Below the pieces are notes generated by a model. It saw only the letters and a program-made list of their open reading frames with translations, was not told the origin of the DNA and made no database searches. From the NCBI GenBank assembly GCA_039654915.1, contig CM077593.1, forward strand, positions 62,006,501 to 62,070,500: a DNA stretch of 64,000 bases, in the 5' to 3' direction. The DNA comes from Aquilaria yunnanensis. Lineage: Eukaryota; Streptophyta; Magnoliopsida; Malvales; Thymelaeaceae. Both the position numbers and the translations under genes were made by a program. Shown one piece after another: positions 9,863 to 20,636 of the stretch. The stretch's first letter is position 1. Each line of letters opens with the position of its first letter.

Positions 9863-12310
9863 CTATCTGAATGTTTGCACAATTTTCATCTTCACTCTAG
9901 GCATCACTTTCATTGCCTTTGCCATCTCAAAAACATTATTCTCACAACAAGTAAATGTGTAGGAATAATTTACCTTAGGGATGCTGTATGCACTCAAAAC
10001 AAATGGACCTAAACTCACACAAGTGTCAAGGTCATGAAAAGCACAAGTTATGCATGTCAAGACAATACTTTTCATAGGCCATTCAAACAAACAAGAATTG
10101 AACACAATATGGCCTAAACTAATAACAAAACTAGGATGCATGAATTTCAAAAAAATCCTAAGCATTTTAAATGAAATAAGATCAAACTTATTTTTGTATG
10201 TATATGCACCACAATGCATAAAAATTGTGAATATGTATGAAATGTGACACAAAACAAAGGACTCAACATACCTCCTTAAAAGGCTGAATTTAAAACCAGA
10301 ATTTTCACTCAAAATAAAAACTTTCAGGTTTGGACATAAAACAAAAAGATCAAGACTCAAAAGTTTGTGTAATGCATGTGTCATGACAAAAAAATGCTTG
10401 CTGGAAATTAAAGATTGACACAGAAAAATGGGCTGAATATAAATGGGAAACACATAAATATGTAATGCATGGGTAACAACCAATTTATGCATGCAAAATT
10501 CTAAAGAAGTAGATTTAACTTGACACAAAACAAAACAATGTGACATGGATGCAAAGTAAACAACTTCAAAAACAAAAGACAACAAAACAGATTTTCCTCT
10601 AGAGAAACTCAAGCAATTCCAAAGATGATTTGACAAAACCAAAGAATTAGAAGCTTTTAAACCATATTTTGTCAAATTTCCATGTTTACTTCCTTCTCTT
10701 AATCTAGTTTCATGAAAACCATTTGTCAAAATAACATTGCAAGCAAACACACATTGTTTGAGATTTTCATGCAAAACTACATCAAATCTAGGTGTTAGGA
10801 AGAAATACATTACAGTGGTTGGACTTAGTCTCCAAGTATCTTCCTTCGGTGTAGGAACCACAAAATTTTCACCTTTGCACTCAATGACTTCGGTTGGAGT
10901 TGCATTAATTTCATCCCTTTGAAACATAGGATAAGAAACAATGTCAGGCAAATTTTTGCATATGAAATCACTTGGACTTACCTCAAATTGTTCCTTCTCA
11001 ACCTCCTTTGTTGTTTTAATGCATGGGACACGGCTTAGAATATTAGGAACACCAACTTCTTGGATGGGCAGCAACTCACTTGATTCTTGAAGTTCATATC
11101 CACTTAAGTCCTGAAAAAAAGACAACACAACACTAGAAGAAGACTCCATTACGTTAGATGAAAGTATGGCTTCTCTGTTGGCCTTTCTCTCTTCACTCGG
11201 CTTGGGTTCATTCCACTCTTGTCTTCTCTCAACTTCGCACTCAATTTCTTCTCTCGGGAACTCTCTACTCTTCTTCCCCTCATGTTCGCTCTTCTCACTT
11301 AATCTCTCGGTTGTTCTCTCAACTTTCCCCTCATCACTCTTGCCCTCAACTTTCCCCTCTTTCTCTTTTCTCTCAAGCTCACTTTGAATTTTTCTTTGAT
11401 CCTCCAAGACTTGTTGTGGTGAAAGTGGTACAAGCATGATTGACTTCTCTTGTTGAGATTGAGACAAGTCTCCTTTTGTGGCCTCCATGTTTGGCTTGGG
11501 CACTTCTCTCACATCCTTACTCCATGCTCCTCTCCATGTGGAAATTCCTCCTTGACACATCTTGGATGCCTTTGCTCTCTTGATGTTCCTCTCGGCCTTA
11601 ATGGCATGATGAAGCAAATCCTCCATGTTGACATATGGCACCATCTCCACTTCGTTGGCAATCTCAAGATTGAGACCATTAATGAATCTAGCAATGGTGG
11701 TCTCCTCATCCTCCATGATGTTGGCTCGGGTCAAGGTCCTCTCCAAGTCTTTATGGTAGTCCTCCACACTTCTTTGGCCTTGCATTAGCTTTTGAAGCTT
11801 TAAGCGTTGATCTCTATAGTAGGAGCTAGGCACAAATCTCCTCCTCATTAAGGCTTTAAGGGCTCTCCATGTGTGTATGGGCTCCTCCTCATTCCTTCTC
11901 CTAGAAGTAACATCCTGATTCCACCATACAAGAGCATAATTAGTGAACTTTATGGTAGCCAATTTAACCTTCTCTTTCTCAGAGTAATGATGGCAATCAA
12001 ACACCATCTCAATCTTTTGTTCCCACTCCCAATATGCATCGGGATCACTCCTCCCTTGGAAAGGTGGAATGGTAGGCTTGATGGAATTTAGGTTGTTATC
12101 CTCTCTTGGCTCACACCTCATTGGAAACCCATGGTCATGCCAAACTCTTTCTTCCTCCTCGGGTTCTTTTCTACTTGGACCTCTCGTTGGCAACCTCAAA
12201 TCAATGTCCTCAATCCTCCCCACAAGTCTATTGAGAGTTTCTTGAAATTCTCTCATGGTTGGCTCCTCATTGTGTCTCACTTTCATCCTCCTATCCTCCT
12301 GGCCCTCCAT
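9863..12310 (-). CDS. TR-GAG-1 Gag-fusion protein (about 815 aa)
   Basis: The start at 12308-12310 is chosen because ATG followed by EGQEDRR is conserved in every family B copy. The first ~280 residues are a Ty3/gypsy capsid-type Gag (DPDAYWEWEQKIEMVF, WNQDVTSRRRNEEEP). A Lys/Glu-rich linker follows. The last ~450 residues match no family I recognise and are F/L/C/H-rich with hydrophobic stretches. There is no zinc knuckle, protease, RT or integrase. Relative to other copies, part of the Arg/Pro-rich segment near residue 45 is missing. A 4-bp insertion near 9866 (TATC duplicated) ends the frame early, before the pol-tail-like C terminus. Confidence 0.75.
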   Translation of the reverse strand: MEGQEDRRMKVRHNEEPTMREFQETLNRLVGRIEDIDLRLPTRGPSRKEPEEEERVWHDHGFPMRCEPREDNNLNSIKPTIPPFQGRSDPDAYWEWEQKIEMVFDCHHYSEKEKVKLATIKFTNYALVWWNQDVTSRRRNEEEPIHTWRALKALMRRRFVPSSYYRDQRLKLQKLMQGQRSVEDYHKDLERTLTRANIMEDEETTIARFINGLNLEIANEVEMVPYVNMEDLLHHAIKAERNIKRAKASKMCQGGISTWRGAWSKDVREVPKPNMEATKGDLSQSQQEKSIMLVPLSPQQVLEDQRKIQSELERKEKEGKVEGKSDEGKVERTTERLSEKSEHEGKKSREFPREEIECEVERRQEWNEPKPSEERKANREAILSSNVMESSSSVVLSFFQDLSGYELQESSELLPIQEVGVPNILSRVPCIKTTKEVEKEQFEVSPSDFICKNLPDIVSYPMFQRDEINATPTEVIECKGENFVVPTPKEDTWRLSPTTVMYFFLTPRFDVVLHENLKQCVFACNVILTNGFHETRLREGSKHGNLTKYGLKASNSLVLSNHLWNCLSFSRGKSVLLSFVFEVVYFASMSHCFVLCQVKSTSLEFCMHKLVVTHALHIYVFPIYIQPIFLCQSLISSKHFFVMTHALHKLLSLDLFVLCPNLKVFILSENSGFKFSLLRRYVESFVLCHISYIFTIFMHCGAYTYKNKFDLISFKMLRIFLKFMHPSFVISLGHIVFNSCLFEWPMKSIVLTCITCAFHDLDTCVSLGPFVLSAYSIPKVNYSYTFTCCENNVFEMAKAMKVMPRVKMKIVQTFR

Positions 12311-12977
12311 ACTCCTGAAAATAACAAAGATCCTCACAAACACTCACCTCACGTGTTTCACTCAAAATATGAACACTCAAAACACTCAATTTGTTAATGA
12401 GATATTGCTTATTCAAAGAGTTCTCCAAAGTTCTAAGAAAACTATCCTTAAAGCACACAAGAAAACTTGAATTTTTGAAGAACTATTTTGACTCCAAAAG
12501 AGGTGGGCTAAACAAGCTTTAAAAGACTCTAAGAAGCTCTTGCAATTGATGATCACAAGAACCACACAGAAAGCTTTTTGGCTTAAAAACAATGGGATAG
12601 GTTTTGGGGCGCAAAACTTTCAACACTTTGTAAAAACTTCTCTTTTTGCAAGCTTTCCTTTCTTTGTTCTTTTCTTTTCTTTTCTTCCTTTTTTTTTTCT
12701 CCTTTTTTTTTTTTGCTTGCTGTTTTGATGCTAACCAAACGTTCTCCTTGAAACTCCTTGCTGCCAAAGACAAAAAGTTAAAATTCTTTTCGGCCAAGAC
12801 AAGAAAACTAGTGAAATTGGCACAATTTGAAGCAACTTTTTGATATCGAAACTTCCTCAACTTGGATCCTTCTTTTTTTGGTGTTTTCTTGACTCTAGGA
12901 TGCTGGAAACAATGAAAACAAGAAAGGTTAACAAGGATGGACACGAAACAGAAAGATAGGAAATAATCAGGAACCAC
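12311..12977 (-). other. TR-GAG-1 leader, lacking the primer-binding site
   Basis: Antisense leader with a purine-rich tract (about 12650-12715 on the minus strand). Compared with the full leader at 16733-17639, about 230 bp next to the LTR are gone, including the tRNA-Met primer site: the text passes from CAGGAAC straight to the LTR at 12978. As it stands this copy could not prime reverse transcription. Confidence 0.8.
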
Positions 12978-13996
12978 TGATGCGAACCCCGATGGTATAA
13001 CGACCATGAAACGCGCCCAAGATGAGATTCAAGCTCCACAAGACATCAAAAAGACTGGGTTTAAAACCCCCACCCCTAATCAACCTGTGACTAGAAACGA
13101 GAAGTATAGAACTCCAAGAACACAAGCACACTTGTGCACCAAGGCAGTCCGCCAAGAACCAAAGAGAAAACCTCTCCAAAGAGCAATATTATTTCAAAAT
13201 TTTTCTGTATGTTTACATCCAGAATATGTGCCTTTATATAGGCCTAAACTAGGGTTAAAAGCTGGGAAAAATTCGAAGCCTAAGTCCCTTAGGAATCCTA
13301 GATACAAAGACATAGGAAATCCTAGTCAAATTAGGACTCTAACTCCTAGTTTGAACAAGTTCAATGAATGCAGCGTATGCCACTTGTCCAAAACTATTTA
13401 AAATTATTCCATAGCCTAAATAACTTCCTAAATAATGTAAATAATTAGGAAAATAAAATAAGATACGTTACAACACAAGATTGGGCATAAAAACCCAAAA
13501 TAGTCTTCTCAGGTGGTTCCTGCTTGTGTCTTCAACTTCAAGCTGAAATTCGAACTTGATACAGCCATGATTTCTCAAAATCCAAAGCATGAAATTTGTA
13601 GATATATTTCTTAGCTTTGAAATGACACCTGAACCACACAAAACGGACTTCCAAAGCCAAGGATATGCCCAAAATACTGCAACTGCTTCTGAACCAGCGA
13701 TAACTCGTAAATCGTGACTTTGAAGCTAAATTGGACCTCCTTAACGTGAAAACTGGGTTTGATGGTCTTCATATGACTTGTAGCTCCAAATGTGATCTTT
13801 CGAATGAATCAAGAATTACTCAATTCGGATCTATTTAGCTCAAGATATGATTTTTCTACCAGAACATCACCAATCTGTCAACATCCGAGCTTGAAGTGCA
13901 CTAGTGAGCTCCTTAGCCTTTTTCCTTGTCAATGGTCAACTAGAAACCTTAAGTGGGTCCTTGCCTTCCTTGGTTGTGCCTTCTTTGATCGTATCA
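12978..13996 (-). repeat. Gypsy LTR shared by TR-GAG-1 (5') and TR-GAG-2 (3')
   Basis: 1019 bp, with TGATGCGAACC and GATCGTATCA ends. It is nearly identical to the LTR at 17640-18658 and is followed by the antisense polypurine tract at 13997. It acts as 3' LTR of TR-GAG-2 and sits in the 5' position of TR-GAG-1. Confidence 0.9.
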
Positions 13997-16732
13997 GCTC
14001 CCCCCTCCTTAGAAGGATTCGTCCTCGAATCAAAACCTGCATTAGAAAAGGGAATTGAATCAGTAACAATGAAATGATCAGCATATAAGCACTTACCTTT
14101 CACATAAGCACCAATAGCATGGAATGCTTGTGTATGGAGCTTTAATCTTGAGCAAAACCTGAACCAATATCCAAATGCAGTGATACCTCCAGGGTCAAAA
14201 ACAAAGTTAGAAGCAATTAGCACAAAAAATCTGAATGTTTGCACAATTTTCATCTTCACTCTAGGCATCACTTTCATTGCCTTTGCCATCTCAAAAACAT
14301 TATTCTCACAACAAGTAAATGTGTAGGAATAATTTACCTTAGGGATGCTGTATGCACTCAAAACAAATGGACCTACACTCACACAAGTGTTATGGTTATG
14401 AAAAGCACAAGTTATGCATGTCAAGACAATACTTTGCATAGGCCATTCAAGCAAACAAGAATTGAACACAATATCGCCTAAACTAATAACCAAACTAGGA
14501 TGCATGAATTTCACAAAAATCTTAAACATTTTAAATGAAAAAAGATTGGAGTAGATAGGATTTAGTGAAACCAATTCAGTAGCAAACTTATTTTTGCATG
14601 TATATGAACAACAATGCATGAAATTTGTGAATGGGATGTGACACAAAACAAATGACTCAACATACCTCCTTAAAAGGCTGAATTTAAAACAAGAATTTTT
14701 ACTCAAAATAAAAACTTTCAAGTTCGGACATAAAGCAAAAAGATCAAGACTCAAAAGTTTGTGTAATGCATGTGTCATGACAAAAAAATGCTTGCTGGAA
14801 ATTAATTGATTGACACACAAAGATGGGCTGAACATGAATGTGAATCAAAGAAGTATGTAATGCATGTGTAACAACCAATTTATGCATGAAAAATTCCAAA
14901 GAAGTAGATTTAACTTGAGACAAAATAAAATAATGTGACATGGATGCAAAACTAACAAATTCAGAAACAAAAGACAACAAAACAGATTTTTCTCTAGAGA
15001 AACTCAAGCAATTCCAAAGAGGATTAGACAAAACCAAAGAATTAGAAGCTTTAAAACCATATTTTGTCAAATTTCCATGTTTACTTCCTTCTCTTAATCT
15101 AGTTTCATGAAAACCATTTGTCAAAATAACATTGCAAGCAAACACACATTGTTTGAGATTTTCATGCAAAACTACATCAAATCTAGGTGTTAGGAAGAAA
15201 TACATTACAGTGGTTGGACTTAGTCTCCAAGTATCTTCCTTTGGTGTAGAAACCACAAAATTTTCACCTTTGCACTCAATGGCTTTGGTTGGAGTTGCAT
15301 TAATTTCATCCCCTTGAAACATAGGATAAGAAACAATGTCAGGCAAATTTTTGCATATGAAATCACTTGGACTCACCTCAAATTGTTCCTTCTCAACCTC
15401 CTTTGTTGTTTTAATGCATGGGACATGGCTTGGAATATTAGGAACACCAACTTCTTGGATGGGCAGCAACTCACTTGATTCTTGAAGTTCATATCCACTT
15501 AAGTCCTGCAAAAAAGACAACACAACACTAGAAGAAGACTCCATTACGTTAGATGAAAGTATGGCTTCTCTGTTGGTCTTTCTCTCTTCACTCGGCTTGG
15601 GTTCATTATACTCTTGTCTTCTCTCAACTTCGCACTCAATTTCTTCTCTCGGGAACTCTCCACTCTTCTTCCCCTCATTTTCACTCTTCTCACTTAATCT
15701 CTCGGTTGTTCTCTCAACTTTCCCCTCATCACTCTTGCCTTCAACTTTCCCCTCTTTTTCTTTTCTCTCAACCTTACTTTGAAATTTTCTTTGATCCTCA
15801 AAGACTTGTTGTGGTGAAAGTGGTACAAGCATGATTGACTTTTCTTGTTGAGATTGAGACAAGTCTCCTTTTGTGGCCTCCATGTTTGGCTTGGGCACTT
15901 CTCTCACATCCTTGGTCCATGCTCCTCTCCATGTAGAAATTCCTCCTTGAGACATCTTGGATGCCTTGGACCTTTTGATGATCCTTTCGGCCTTGGTGGC
16001 ATAATAAAGCAAATCCACCATGTTGAAATAAGGCGCCATTTCCAATTTGTTTGCAATCTCAGGATTGAGACCATTAATGAATCTAGCAATGGTGGTCTCC
16101 TCATCCTCCATGATGTTGGCTCGGGTCAAGGTCCTCTCCAAGTCTTTATGGTAGTCCTCCACACTTCTTTGGCCTTGCACTAGCTTTTGAAGCTTTAAGC
16201 GTTGATCTCTATAGTAGGAGCCAGGCACAAATCTCCTCCTCATTAAGGCTTTAAGGGCTCTCCATGTATGTATGGGCTCCTCCTCATTCCTTCTCCTAGA
16301 AGTAACATCCTGATTCCACCATACAAGAGCATAATTAGTGAACTTTATGGTAGTCAATTTAACTTTCTCTTTCTCGGAGTAATGATGGCAATCAAACACC
16401 ATCTCAATCTTTTGTTCCCACTCCCAATATGCATCGGGATCACTCCTCCCTTGGAAGGATGGAATGGTAAAGTTGATGGAGTTAAGGTTATGATCTTCTC
16501 TTGGCTCCCCCCTCCTTGGAAGCCCATGGTCATGCCAATGCCCTTTTTCCTTCTCGGGTTCTTCTCTCCTTAGGCCTCTCCTTGGTTGCAAGATGGGATT
16601 TGGTCTCCTTGGAAACCTCAAATCAATGTCCTCAATCCTCCCAACAAGTCTATTGAGAGTTTCTTGAAGCTCTCTCATGGTTGGCTCATCATTGTTCCTC
16701 ACTTCCATCCTCCTATCCTCTTGGCCCTCCAT
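13936..16732 (-). pseudogene. TR-GAG-2 Gag-fusion, frameshifted
   Basis: Same architecture as the other TR-GAG proteins: start at 16730-16732 (EGQEDRR), Gag domain, K/E-rich linker, then the unrecognised segment. At about 14802-14810 an extra base (ATTAATTGAT against ATTAAAGAT in the others) shifts the frame, leaving a ~660-aa front part and a separate ~270-aa tail (13936-14835). The tail ends in the PSKEGGAD stretch encoded by the polypurine tract and runs into the 3' LTR, where it stops at 13936. Confidence 0.8.
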
Positions 16733-17639
16733 ACTCCTGAAAATAACAAAGATCCTCACAACCACTCACCTCACGTGTTTCACTCAAAAGATGAACACTC
16801 AAACACTCAATTTGTTAGTGAGATATTGCAATTCAAAGAGTTCTCAAAAGTTCTAAGAAAACTATCCTCAAAGCACACAAGAAAACTTGAATTTTTGAAG
16901 AACTATTTTGACTCCAAAAGAGGTGGGCTAAACAAGCTTTAAAAGACTCTGGGAAGCCCTTGCAATTGATGATCACAAGAACCACAAAGAAAGCTTTTTT
17001 GGCTCAAAACAATGGGATAGGTTTTGGGGCGCACAACTTTCAACACTTTGAGAAAACTTCTTTTTGCAAGCTCTTTTCTTTTCTTTGCTCTTTCTTTTTC
17101 TTTTCTTTTCCTTCCTTTTTTTTTTCCTCCTTTTTTTTTTTTTTGCTTGCTGTTTTGATGCTAACCAAACGTTCTCCTTGAAACTCCTTGCTGCCAAAGA
17201 CAAAAAGTTAAAATTCTTTTCGGCCAAGACAAGAAAACTAGTGAAATTGGCACAATTTGAAGCAACTTTTTGATACCGAAACTTCCTCAACTTGGATCCT
17301 TCTTTTTTTGGTGTTTTCTTGACTCTAGGATGCTGGAAACAATGAAAACAAGAAAGGTTAACAAGGCTGGACACAAAACAGAAAGATAAGAAATATTCAG
17401 GAACAAACAATTTGAAACCGAGAAAACTAGACAACACGGATTGACTTCTTTTTGTTGTTTTTGTGATTTTCGGACTTGAACAAGGATGGAATAAAAAGGG
17501 ACAGACCTGAAACAAGACAAAAAAGGATTAAAACAGAGAATTAAAACATGAAAATTACTGGACAGAATTGAAAGAAAAACGAAGGGAAACAAGAACACAA
17601 GATATGTCCTTCAATGGAACTTGTGGCTCTGATACCAAC
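16733..17639 (-). other. TR-GAG-2 leader with primer-binding site
   Basis: Full-length leader (~0.9 kb). The primer-binding site is TTGGTATCAGAGCC on the minus strand, next to the LTR (17625-17639), complementary to the 3' end of initiator tRNA-Met. A long purine run on the minus strand lies at about 17085-17145. Lys-rich frames through that run look like composition artefacts. Confidence 0.85.
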
Positions 17640-18658
17640 TGATGCGAACCCCGATGGTATAACGACCATGAAACGCGCCCAAGATGAGATTCAAGCTCCA
17701 CAAGACATCAAAAAGACTGGGTTTAAAACCCCCACCCCTAATCAACCTGTGACTAGAAACGAGAAGTATAGAACTCCAAGAACACAAGCACACTTGTGCA
17801 CCAAGGCAGTCCGCCAAGAACCAAAGAGAAAACCTCTCCAAAGAGCAATATTATTTCGAAATTTTTCTGTATGTTTACATCCAGAATATGTGCCTTTATA
17901 TAGGCCTAAACTAGGGTTAAAAGCTGGGAAAAATTCGAAGCCTAAGTCCCTTAGGAATCCTAGATACAAAGACATAGGAAATCCTAGTCAAATTAGGACT
18001 CTAACTCCTAGTTTGAACAAGTTCAATGAATGCAGCGTATGCCACTTGTCCAAAACTATTTAAAATTATTCCATAGCCTAAATAACTTCCTAAATAATGT
18101 AAATAATTAGGAAAATAAAATAAGATACGTTACAACACAAGATTGGGCATAAAAACCCAAAATAGTCTTCTCAGGTGGTTCCTGCTTGTGTCTTCAACTT
18201 CAAGCTGAAATTCGAACTTGATACAGCCATGATTTCTCAAAATCCAAAGCATGAAATTTGTAGATATATTTCTTAGCTTTGAAATGACACCTGAACCACA
18301 CAAAACGGACTTCCAAAGCCAAGGATATGCCCAAAATACTGCAACTGCTTCTGAACCAGCGATAACTCGTAAATCGTGACTTTGAAGCTAAATTGGACCT
18401 CCTTAACGTGAAAACTGGGTTTGATGGTCTTCATATGACTTGTAGCTCCAAATGTGATCTTTCGAATGAATCAAGAATTACTCAATTCGGATCTATTTAG
18501 CTCAAGATATGATTTTTCTACCAGAACATCACCAATCTGTCAACATCCGAGCTTGAAGTGCACTAGTGAGCTCCTTAGCCTTTTTCCTTGTCAATGGTCA
18601 ACTAGAAACCTTAAGTGGGTCCTTGCCTTCCTTGGTTGTGCCTTCTTTGATCGTATCA
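17640..18658 (-). repeat. TR-GAG-2 5' LTR
   Basis: 1019-bp LTR with a TATA box, TATATAAAGG, on the minus strand at 17893-17902, preceded in element orientation by AACCCTAGTTTAGGCC. It ends the array; target duplication GTATG follows at 18659-18663. Confidence 0.9.
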
Positions 18659-18663
18659 GTATG

Positions 18664-19150
18664 TATGTACCTTGGGTGGACCTTTGCAATCCTTTGCAAA
18701 GTGTCCTTTATACCCACAGTTGAAGCACTTTAGCTTGCTTATGTCCCGTTTCTTCTTGAACCTTTTCTTAGAAGCAGGAACTTTTCCCTTGCCCTTCCTT
18801 GGCCCTCCTTTTCCACCATTCTTCTTCCATCCCTTCTGGATAGAAGATGAGGCAACATATGCCTTAGAATGGTCCATGAGGGCCATTACCTCAGCCTCAA
18901 GGAGGAGGTGACGGGCAACGTCATCAAATGACATTATTTGAGGGTTATGGCGTAAGTTGACCTTCATCAACTGCCATTCCTCATCAGGCAAGGAACGAAT
19001 TATTGCTTGTACTTGTTGCTCATCAATGAGCACATCAAGAGTACCTTGTTCAGTTAAAATGAATTTGACCTTTTGTTGCCAAATTGAATAGTTTTCACCA
19101 TCCAATTTGAGGTCACGGTTTAATTCAGCAACAATATTCTTACTAGCCAT
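18664..19150 (-). pseudogene. gag: Copia-1 gag, internally deleted and cut from pol
   Basis: Starts at 19150 (ASKNIVAELNRDLKLDGE) and includes the CCHC zinc knuckle CFNCGYKGHFAKDC (CX2CX4HX4C). Compared with Copia-2 it lacks exactly 318 bp (106 codons), joined within a shared ACAT, so the frame is kept. Copia-4 carries the same deletion. The gypsy array inserted just after the zinc knuckle cuts it from pol. Confidence 0.88.
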
Positions 19151-19417
19151 CTACATCGATGCAATTCAAATGTTTTTGTTCAATTTACACAACAAGACTC
19201 AACAAAGCAACATGTGTATGAAACAACTTTTAACATGCTTATATATGGCAAAAGAGATGCATATAGCATTCGATCAGAAATATATAAACATGCCTTCATT
19301 GCTTCATGCACACATCCTTCATTAGCCTTCATCAAAATCATACACACATGTATGATCCTAAATCACGCTCATTACATGCAACACATACATTTTCATGACC
19401 TAGGCTCTGATACCAAT
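19151..19417 (-). other. Copia-1 leader and primer-binding site
   Basis: A 267-bp leader between gag and the 5' LTR. ATTGGTATCAGAGCC on the minus strand at 19403-19417 abuts the LTR and matches initiator tRNA-Met. No other feature seen. Confidence 0.85.
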
Positions 19418-19645
19418 TGAAGATTTTCAGGATCTCAATAATAACATACTCTTATGTTATTCATTTGTGTATATGCCACATGCATATAAGTTTTCCATAC
19501 ATATTGTCTCAAAAACAATATCTAGCATGCTATTTGAGTTCAACATGAATATAGACATACTTATCCAGTCAAACAAACTTAGCATGCCACTAAGATCATT
19601 CATAAAACTTAAATCCTTAGCATGCTACTAAAGCAAGAAAGGATG
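19418..19645 (-). repeat. Copia-1 5' LTR, first part
   Basis: The inner 228 bp of the LTR, cut by TR-GAG-3 at 19646. Target duplication GGATG is at 19641-19645 and 25179-25183. The LTR continues at 25184. Confidence 0.9.
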
Positions 19646-20636
19646 TGATGCGAACCCCGATGGTATAAAGACCATGAAACGCGCCCAAGATGCTAATCAA
19701 GCTCCACAAGACATCAATAAGACTAGGTTTAAAACCCCCACCCCTAATCAACCTGTGATTAGAAACGAGAAGTATAGAACTCCAAGAACACAAGCACACT
19801 TGTGCACCAAGGCAGTCCGCCAAGAACCAAAGAGAAAACCTCTCCAAAGAGCAATATTATTTCGGCAATAATCTGTATGTTTACATCCAGAATATGTGCC
19901 TTTATATAGGCCTAAACTAGGGTTAAAAGATGGGAAAAATTCGCAGCCTAAGTCCCTTAGGAATCCTAGATACAAAGACATAGGAAATCCTAGTCAAATT
20001 AGGACTCTAACTCCTAGTTTGAACAAGTTTAATAAATGCAGCGTATTCCACTTGCCCAAAGCGATTTAAAACTATTCCATAGCCTAAATAACTTCCTAAA
20101 TAATGTATCTAAATAGGATTTGAACGAAAATAAAATATAAATACAAGATTAAACCCGAAATCCCCCAAATAGTCTTCTCAGGTGGTTCCTGCTTGTGTCT
20201 TCAACTTCAAGCTGAAATTCAAACTTGATGCAACCATTATTTCTCAAAATGAAAAGCATGAAAGTTGTAGATATCTTTCTTAGCTTTGAAATGACACCTG
20301 AACCACACAAAACGGACATCTGAATCCAAAGATATGACCAAAATACTGCAACTTCTTCTGAACCAGCGATCACTCGTAAATCGCGACTTTGAAGCTAAAT
20401 TGGACCTCCTTAACGTGAAAACTGGGTTTCACGGTCTTCATATGATTTGTAGCTCCAGATGTTAGCTTTCCAATGAATCAAGAATTACGCAATTCTGATC
20501 CGTTTACCTCAAGATATTATTTTTCTACCAGAATATCGCCAGTCTGTCAACATCCAAGCTTGGCCATCATCTCCATATGATTCCTTCCATGTTCCAGCAG
20601 CTCCCATCCTTAGTTGTGCCTTCTTTGATCGTATCA
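19646..20636 (-). repeat. TR-GAG-3 3' LTR
   Basis: 991 bp, TGATGCGAACC...CGTATCA. The Gag-fusion frame ends inside it at 20567. The antisense polypurine tract GCTCCCCCCTCC is adjacent at 20637. Confidence 0.92.

Larger units (their letters stand above)
8526..18658 (-). mobile_element. Tandem gypsy array: LTR-interior-LTR-interior-LTR (TR-GAG-1 and TR-GAG-2)
   Basis: Three LTRs (8608-9629, 12978-13996, 17640-18658) alternate with two enzyme-less interiors, all on the minus strand, and the middle LTR is shared. GTATG at 8521-8525 and 18659-18663 flanks the whole block, and joining the flanks restores the Copia-1 coding sequence as seen intact in Copia-2. The middle and right LTRs are both 1019 bp and I saw one difference (13194 vs 17856), so 12978-18658 is a young element; the left LTR is clearly older or different. 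Confidence 0.88.

Noticed and set aside
11158..11439. Ser/Leu-rich plus-strand frames, repeated in other gypsy copies
   Set aside because: Antisense of the Glu/Lys-rich Gag linker.
16973..17515. 180-aa Lys-rich leader frame (also 12519-13007 and 57259-57600)
   Set aside because: The Lys run is the purine tract; frames differ in start and end between copies.
17893..17915. Telomere-like AACCCTAG near LTR TATA boxes
   Set aside because: Single copies per LTR, not a telomeric tract; at most a promoter element.
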